In this document: positions 58,040 to 64,000 of the stretch, piece after piece
Layout: every line of letters begins with the position of its first letter
How positions within the stretch are numbered: position 1 is the stretch's first letter
Assembly: GCA_964019415.1 (NCBI GenBank)
Contig: OZ025875.1
Coordinates: forward strand, 7,671,306 to 7,735,305
Length of the DNA stretch: 64,000 nucleotides
Source of the DNA: Ianthella basta
Taxonomy: Eukaryota > Porifera > Demospongiae > Verongiida > Ianthellidae
Direction of reading: 5' to 3'
Position numbers and translations under genes: made by a program
Notes under the pieces: model-generated
Told to the model about the DNA's origin: nothing
Databases searched by the model: none
What the model saw: the letters and a program-made list of their open reading frames with translations, nothing else

Positions 58040-60300
58040 ATCCTACTTGTAACAAACATAGACAAACATTCATCACCCAACTGCCAGGGCTAACGGCTGA
58101 CCTGTAAAAGCCAAATATTTCACTTGTCGGCCAAGACTATTCTAGAACGTGTAGTAAGGCAAAGATATCCAAGAGGAAGAAAGGAAGGCTCAAGCCCGGG
58201 CTACCTAGCTCTAACTCTAGCTCTACCATGGAGGTTCAGTCAGTGAGCCACTGGTCCGGGCCACAACCCAGCTGTGAAGGGAATACCTTTGCCCATACAG
58301 TAGATACAGCCAACTCACAGACAACTGACTAACAAGAAAGGGTGCATGTGTAACTCCAGTGTCTAGAACTGTTTCTACACTGGCACTTGAACCGATTCAG
58401 TACATCTTATGGACTACATACTATACTGTCTTACGGTACATTAGTACAGTACGACACTCAATAAAGCCAGTTTCCTGTGAGCCAGTTGGGCTGCCCAAGC
58501 ACTCTTGTGGGCTAGCATCACATGACAAAGACCACAGTACACAAACTACACAGCTGATTAGTAGGGAGTTTTCAAGGGACAACCCCTAGCACTTCAATGT
58601 GCAACAACAACACACTGCCCACACATCCCCACTAATCTGAATTCAACTTCAATTGTGTGGATTCAACTTCAATTGTGTGGATTCAACTTCAATTGTGTGG
58701 AAGGATAACAGGGGCAGAGAAAGAACAAGTTGCATGGCCATGAAGAGATATGTGCTTGTACTTGAACTGCCTAAAGTGCTAATGCCTCACTCCACTGCCG
58801 CAGAACATACTGTAGGAAGCACAAAGACTCAACAGACCAAACTGAAAACACAGCACTCTTCCATTAGACTTGATAGGCTGCAGGGTACAGTGTCACTTGC
58901 AATATACAGTATCTGCAGTTTCAAGTATGATGGCGATGACGATGATAGTCTCATGTTAGGGTATAATCAGAACAAAATGGCGGCCAGGCTACATGAGTCT
59001 ACATATGTCAAGTCCACAAATGCTATAGGGGGTACTGACCAACTTGAGGTACAGTACTAGCACGCATAGGCAAACACTCATCACTCAACTGCCACGGCTA
59101 CAGGCAAATCTGACTGTGGGTGATCTGTTAGGGAAAGTTGGAGGGGATCTCCCCTGTATCAGCCATGTACACAATGTGAAGCAGGCAGCCAATGGCATGA
59201 GGTCAGGCGGCAAGGAATGTCACCAGATGCATACCACACTGTCTCTCTATCTCCCACATAGCCCCATCCACCTCCCACATGGCCCCACCCACCTTCCACA
59301 TGGCCCCACCTACCTCCCACATGGCCCCACCCACCTCCCACACCCTCACACTGCATATCCAAGCACAAAGAAGATGACCACAATCAGCAAATTGGCTGCA
59401 GTTTTGTGTTGCTCATTTCGTCCATTTTGTCCAGCGCCGTTGAAAAGTTGTGTCAGTTATTCCGAGATACTAGAAAACCAGCAGTGCAAGGCAAACATAT
59501 CCAATCCACATCTCAACAAGAGGAAGAACATGATAACAGTGTAAACAAGGCTCCAACCCAGGACCTATGTAAGCTCTATTGTAGAGTTTTAGCTGCTGAG
59601 CCATCGATCCTGCCATGGCCAAGCTGACAGTTGGATATGATTGCCATAGATACAGTCAGCTCACAGAGCACTGACTAACAAACAAGAAATGGGGCATGCA
59701 TAATTCCAGCCTTAAATTGCACTGGCATTTGAATAGTTTCCCACACTATAGTACTGTATGGTATGGGATGTACTAGACCTCACTCAGTCAAGCTATACCA
59801 CTCAATACAGTAAGCTTGTATGTAAATGCCTAGCCACCTCTCAGTGTACAGAGTAAGAATAATGTATAGTAGCAGCATGTAGACATTGTCATCAGCTTAC
59901 ACATGTTTGGTTGTTTGTTGCCTAGCAACTCCCGCCAAGTAATGGCAGATAAAGCATAGAGTTTTAGTACCAAATGAAGCAATTAGCAAAGTAACATTGA
60001 TCAGCTAGGAGGCACCTAACAGTACTGTATGGCTGTTGCATATACTACAGTAGGGAGCTTGCTCCACATGGTGGGAGAGTGCTGCACAAGCATGAGTCCT
60101 TACAGTCAGCTTGGAAACTTCACTAGGGAATGCCTTAGTACAATTATTGCCGGAAGTTGTGACATGCCATTTCAAAGCAATTCATGTAAATTTGTGTGCT
60201 TAAGTGTGTCATGGAAGTGGGTCAAGGAGGTGTGTCAAGGTGTGTCAAGGAGGTGTGTCAAGGAGGTGTGTCAGAACTTACAGCATCTATACAGACAGTG
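58040..60300. other. Gene-poor stretch between SCP-h and the right end
   Basis: No convincing exon. Contents: a 22-bp repeat (TTCAACTTCAATTGTGTGGA, three units, 58637-58702), a stray copy of the SCP-g/h upstream region (59100-59250), the 21-bp minisatellite, a tRNA-like SINE candidate on the minus strand (about 59545-59620, GGCTCAGCAG and GGTCCTGGGTTGGAG), and AGGTGTGTCA repeats (60220-60280). Confidence 0.5.
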
Positions 60301-60303
60301 GGC

Positions 60304-60402
60304 AGTGAAGGTGTAGCCTTGTACCCAGTCCCTATTTCCATTCTGACTCCCAGGTGGAAGTTGGAATGGAAATAGGGACTGGGTACAAGGCTAGTGAAGG
60401 TG
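60304..60402. mobile_element. Perfect 29-bp hairpin flanked by 10-bp direct repeats
   Basis: Arms 60315-60343 and 60364-60392 are exactly complementary around a 20-nt loop. AGTGAAGGTG occurs at 60304-60313 and again at 60393-60402, like a target-site duplication of a minimal snap-back element. No ORF. Confidence 0.7.
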
Positions 60403-61102
60403 GTAGTCAGAGGGCTTGAAATCACATAGTAGCACTTTCTTTAACTAGCTGGCAGTGGTGAGCCATGTTGTACCATAGTCAGGTCTGATTATCTTTAGCT
60501 TGTCCACAATGACATATAGGCTTACTGGAGATAGGGTCATAATTATTATAAGAGACCACAGTACACAACTACTGTTGACATACCATACTTGATTAGTAGG
60601 GACTTTTCAAGGGACAGTCCCCAATAGGGCAGTACACAACTCATTCTGGCCTGACAAGCTCTCCTCACTTGGCCCACTAGAGCTAAGTGCTCGTCTGCAA
60701 GTACCCAGAACTAAATATCACTCGCCAGCCAAACATCTCTTTGCACACCATTAGTGGTGCATGCCAATAACCGGAACAGAACAGCACCACACCTTGTCAG
60801 GTGCTGTAATTGCTACATCATCATACAATACATTCACATCATACAATACATCATACCTCATTACACAAAAGAATGAATCAAATGTTTGGCAGTACATTTT
60901 GGTCCACACCTACTGTAAGGAAAGTTGATAATTATACATAGGGCACACATGCGCACTGCCCAACATAAACTGTCTGACTAATTAGCACTACACACACTAT
61001 CTCTACCATGCCTACACCACACTGATTCCTGAAATTCCAAAGTACATTGATGTTCATTGAAAGCTCATCTCATTAGTAGTCAGTATGAAGTAAAAATGTT
61101 CA

Positions 61103-61229
61103 TCAAGCACTGCGGCCGGCAGCAGTGCGTGCCACATTCGTCGCTGTCTGCGCTGCAGGTACAATGGTGCGACTTGTTGCCCACTCCGAAGTGCACTTGT
61201 CACAGGCTGTGTCAATAGCAGACAGTCCA
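61103..61229 (-). pseudogene. SCP-i: domain fragment of the SCP-g/h type
   Basis: The minus frame reads GLSAIDTACDKCTSEWATS, then RTIVPAAQTATNVARTAAG and a stop, against GLSAIDKACDKFTSDWTTT in SCP-g. The signal peptide, propeptide, RAKR site and the C-terminal half are absent. The matching upstream region lies far off at about 63480-63770, so the locus has been split by insertions. Confidence 0.75.
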
Positions 61230-61237
61230 AGCCTCGT

Positions 61238-61318
61238 GCCGACCCTGCCCTATATACAGTATCCGGCATTGACAGGTTAGGGCAGGGTCATTCCCCCTAC
61301 CTACCAGGTAGGGGGAAT
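61238..61318. repeat. Two adjacent short hairpins
   Basis: GACCCTGCCCTA at 61238 pairs with TTAGGGCAGGGTC ending at 61290. Immediately after, CATTCCCCCTACCT pairs with AGGTAGGGGGAATG around ACC. They sit between the SCP-i fragment and the short acidic ORF. Confidence 0.75.
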
Positions 61319-61581
61319 GGCAGCGTAGACTTGTCCAGGGAAGGGGGTGGCAGCGTAGGCTTGTCCAGGGAAGGGGGTGGCAGCAGGATGTCCAGCAAAG
61401 AATCGGCAGTAGAGACTTCTTCGTCAACGGTCTGTTCTTCGCTCACCCAGGCGACACTGATAGGAAGGACGTCGGGTGGTATGGGAAAGTAGAAAGCCTC
61501 CTCAGCCTCCTCGGCCTCCTCAGGCAGCCTAAACTCGTCTTCGATATGCTCGTCTTCGATCGACAGAGAAAGACACTCCAT
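61297..61581 (-). CDS. Short acidic ORF behind a TATA box, 94 aa
   Basis: I do not recognise it. The ORF starts MECLSLSIEDEHIEDEF and is rich in Glu/Asp (EEAEEAEEAF), then has a repeat PPPSLDKPTL/PPPSLDKSTL. TATATAAAG on the minus strand at about 61706-61714, some 125 bp before the ATG, and a moderately GC-rich leader support a transcript. No signal peptide. The 3' end lies in the hairpin, so it may be a truncated or chimeric first exon; CTG|GTAGGTAG at the end could be a donor. Confidence 0.35.
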   Translation of the reverse strand: MECLSLSIEDEHIEDEFRLPEEAEEAEEAFYFPIPPDVLPISVAWVSEEQTVDEEVSTADSLLDILLPPPSLDKPTLPPPSLDKSTLPFPLPGR

Positions 61582-62526
61582 CACAGCAGCTCACTCTTCT
61601 TAGCAAGTCAATGAAATGAAGATGTTGAAACGCGATTTCCACACTAAGTACACTGAAAGATCTTTCTTTTGCAACAGGATATTGTCCTTGCACGCTGTCC
61701 TCTTTATATAGACCACGGTAGCGCGGTCCACTGCTGCCATATATGGCTGTACTGATGTTACTATTGTTAGCTAAGGTCACGTGGGGTAACTCACAAATGG
61801 GGTAACTTTGTAAACTTTGAATTCCAATGGCTGTAACTTCGCGATTGTACCGGTGATCAAGCTGTACTTTGGCACACAGCATGCTGACTCTATAGTGAAT
61901 CATCCACCAGTACCCTGAGCCACTGCGATTCTTCCTTGCTGCGACAGGGGAGCAACTTGCGCTCTGGGTACGGCAATTTCAGCAAAAAAAACTTTAGTTT
62001 TAGCTCTATCTCCCTCAGCGCATGCAAAACTGCAACAAAACGTACTTCATCAGTTACAGATAACCTGTGTGTAGACTGCATGACCACTAGTAAGCTAGCT
62101 ACGCACCAAAATGAGCAGCCTTGGGCTCAATCTTTCAAGTAGATGGTACCGCATCAGGTATGACGGCGTTATTAACCGTGTACTAACTGATTTCGTATTG
62201 AATCCACAAGAATGATAGGCCACAGGCTCAGTTTCATCGTCTAGTCCCATCACCTCTACAATGAAGCCAATTCCTTCACTGTTCCTCATACATTGTGGTA
62301 TAGCCGCCATTTTCACGAAGATACCCCACCTACTATTTTACGATAGTTGTCACATTTCTGCTGATATCTCGGGAAATATTAGCTCATTTCACTTCAGATT
62401 TGGTGTACACTTTGGCATTAGATGCCAGTAGCTGGAAAATAAGTCGGGCATTTGCAGCTTTTCAACTGTTGGAATTATGCGGAGATAGAGTAAGTTTTCA
62501 TGGAGTTACCCCATTTTACCTTATAT

Positions 62527-63380
62527 ACCGTATGGCGCCAAATTTTCAAGGAGCACAATTTTCGTGGATTTCGCAGATGAGTTTTCAACTTGCAAAAATT
62601 GTGCTCCACAAAATTTGGGGGGTATTTAGGTCATTTAGATTGTGTGTCTTCATTTGGAGCAACCGTTCAGGTACCATGTTTCTCCTTCGCTATTTTAGCA
62701 CAGTCAGTGCAGATCAGAAGCTGCCAGCCCCTCAAGGAGAGCTCACTAGAGACGTGCCGTCGTCAGCAATCTTTGCAGCAAACACGGAGGTGAAGTGCAT
62801 GCAGATTGAACAGCAGCCTACCACAAAGTTGAAGAATCATTCATGGGGCTTTCGAACATTAGGGAGCACGGAATTTCCCGTCCTCCCTGATGCAGATCTT
62901 CGGAACAATGCTTATATACGCCGTCATTTCTCACTTGATTGCTTCACCCCGTTGAAGAAAATGAAGTACACAGACGATATTCTCTTCAGAACGTGACCGA
63001 CCGTAACTGCTGACCTAACGACTAACAGCGAAAGGAACCTGATGATTCTCCGCTTCCCTTTTGCAATGCAGTTCCCCCGACAGCGGCAGCTGCTTCCCAC
63101 ACATCTTTGCGCATATGATAACCACGCACCGTCGCCTCCACAATGAAATGTTCACTTGCCATGTCCACACATTTCCTCCACAACCCGCTCCTTCAAAGCC
63201 TTCAGTTGAAGACATGTCATTATCAAGGCTAATAGGGACGTTTATTGAAGTGTTCGTTTATTATTCAGTACTTATTAATAGCAAGCACTTCAATATAAAA
63301 GTCACTAAACTCTGATCTGCAAAATTATTTCTGCGAAAACTTGTGGAAGGCTAATCTGTGAAAATTGGGTGCCATACAGT
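62527..63380. mobile_element. DNA transposon, about 854 bp, with 23-bp inverted ends
   Basis: Left end ACCGTATGGCGCCAAATTTT (62527) and the complement of the right end, ACTGTATGGCACCCAATTTT (63380), match at most positions and continue CA. A second internal inverted repeat (GAGCACAATTTT...AAAATTGTGCTC) follows the left end. A 198-codon plus ORF (62400-62996) crosses the left end, so it is not a native element protein; part of it may be captured sequence. No transposase motif is seen. Confidence 0.6.
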
Positions 63381-63449
63381 AACCCCCTCTCTCACTGCAC
63401 CCCAATAAACAGAACCCCCCACACACTACACAACGTACCCTAAACCCAC

Positions 63450-63780
63450 CAATCTAATTTGTTAACTTAATTAGTGAAGGGAAATGTTGGAGGGGATCCC
63501 CCATCTCTGTCAGCTGCATACACAATGTCATGTGACACAGGCAGCCAATCACATGAAATGCGCAGATGAATACTGTTTTCTTTCCCACATGACCCCACCC
63601 ACACCCACCCACTGCATATCCAACTTCAAAATACCTAAGATACACCACATAGCCAGGCACTGGGGGGGTAGGAGGCACACAAAACGACCATTTGAAGCAT
63701 TTCGATCACAAGAGAGACGCAGGCATCACACAGAGGGAGGGCTGCTGTGGTGAACAGCCCATAGCACTTTAAACACTGAA
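63450..63780 (-). pseudogene. Stray copy of the SCP-g/h upstream region
   Basis: TTGGAGGGGATCCCCCATCT, GGCAGCCAATCACATGA and GGGCTGCTGTGGTGAACAGCC match 46840-47080 and 57830-57900 in order. No SCP coding sequence adjoins it; the SCP-i fragment lies 2.2 kb to the left, across the transposon. Confidence 0.55.
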
Positions 63781-63904
63781 CACTGCACAGTACACAACAT
63801 CAGCCTCTTCTTCAACTTTGCACACACCCTCTACAAGCAGGTGTGCTGTATATAGCACAATACGTACTTCCTACTGCAGCCCCCTGCTACGAGTAACACC
63901 TCCT

Positions 63905-64000
63905 ATCTCCACCCTTCTGTGTAGCCCCACCCCCACCTGAGTAGCCCCACCCCCGTCTGAGTAGCCCCACTCCTATCTGAGTAGCCCCACCCCCACCTGA
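63905..64000. repeat. 20-bp GAGTAGCCCCACCCC minisatellite, right edge
   Basis: Five units are visible before the window ends. The family and its place relative to the SCP-g/h upstream region match 47225-47750. Confidence 0.9.

Noticed and set aside
62400-62996. 198-codon plus-strand ORF
   Set aside because: It crosses the terminal inverted repeat of a transposon, and its N-terminal half is element end sequence, so it is not a coherent gene.

Overview
The window is nuclear DNA of an invertebrate animal. Genes are interrupted by short GT-AG introns. TG/CA microsatellites and minisatellites are dense. Three recognisable genes are animal/eukaryotic families (septin 6/8/11 group, OCIA-domain protein, TTC29). 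Compact head-to-head gene pairs, lineage-specific receptor arrays and the style of the ectodomains suggest a sponge or another early-branching metazoan; this is a judgement from style, not a proven assignment.

Region 1 (1-10.8 kb) is ordinary gene-dense sequence. A septin (minus, running off the left edge) is head-to-head with an OCIAD gene (plus, 1165-3738). OCIAD is tail-to-tail with TTC29 (minus, 3896-7126, seven coding exons). TTC29 shares a very short divergent promoter with an unrecognised 384-residue protein (plus, 7658-10743).

Region 2 (11-43 kb) is a tandem array of six related type I membrane receptors, called TMR1-TMR6 here. Each has a leader split over two exons, one ectodomain exon of about 190 codons, and an exon for stalk, transmembrane segment and cytoplasmic tail. 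The tail carries YxxM and paired YxxI motifs with ITAM-like spacing. TMR2-TMR5 read open. TMR1 has a stop just after the membrane segment. TMR6 has lost its ectodomain exon. Duplicated 3' pieces of the neighbouring 384-residue gene and of a copper-ATPase-like gene travel with the array. A 3.84-kb composite insertion (27385-31220) holds a LINE fragment and a 262-bp near-perfect inverted repeat.

Region 3 (43.5-61.3 kb) is a cluster of small secreted proteins that share one cysteine signature, C-x12-C-x7-10-C-x17-27-C-x2-[LI]-G. Four intact plus-strand genes encode a simple signal peptide plus domain. Two intact minus-strand genes encode longer precursors with a furin-type RAKR site before the same domain. 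Several broken copies lie among them. The plus-strand genes share an upstream motif, TAAYAGTATTCAT, about 80-150 bp before the ATG. The last four exons of a P1B-type copper ATPase sit inside this region (48404-50518, minus).

Region 4 (57.7-64 kb) is mostly repeats, decayed copies of the secreted-gene upstream region, a short acidic ORF behind a TATA box, a DNA transposon with terminal inverted repeats, and the start of a minisatellite at the right edge.

No database search was possible. Family names rest on motif recognition, and splice sites were joined by hand and checked for phase.
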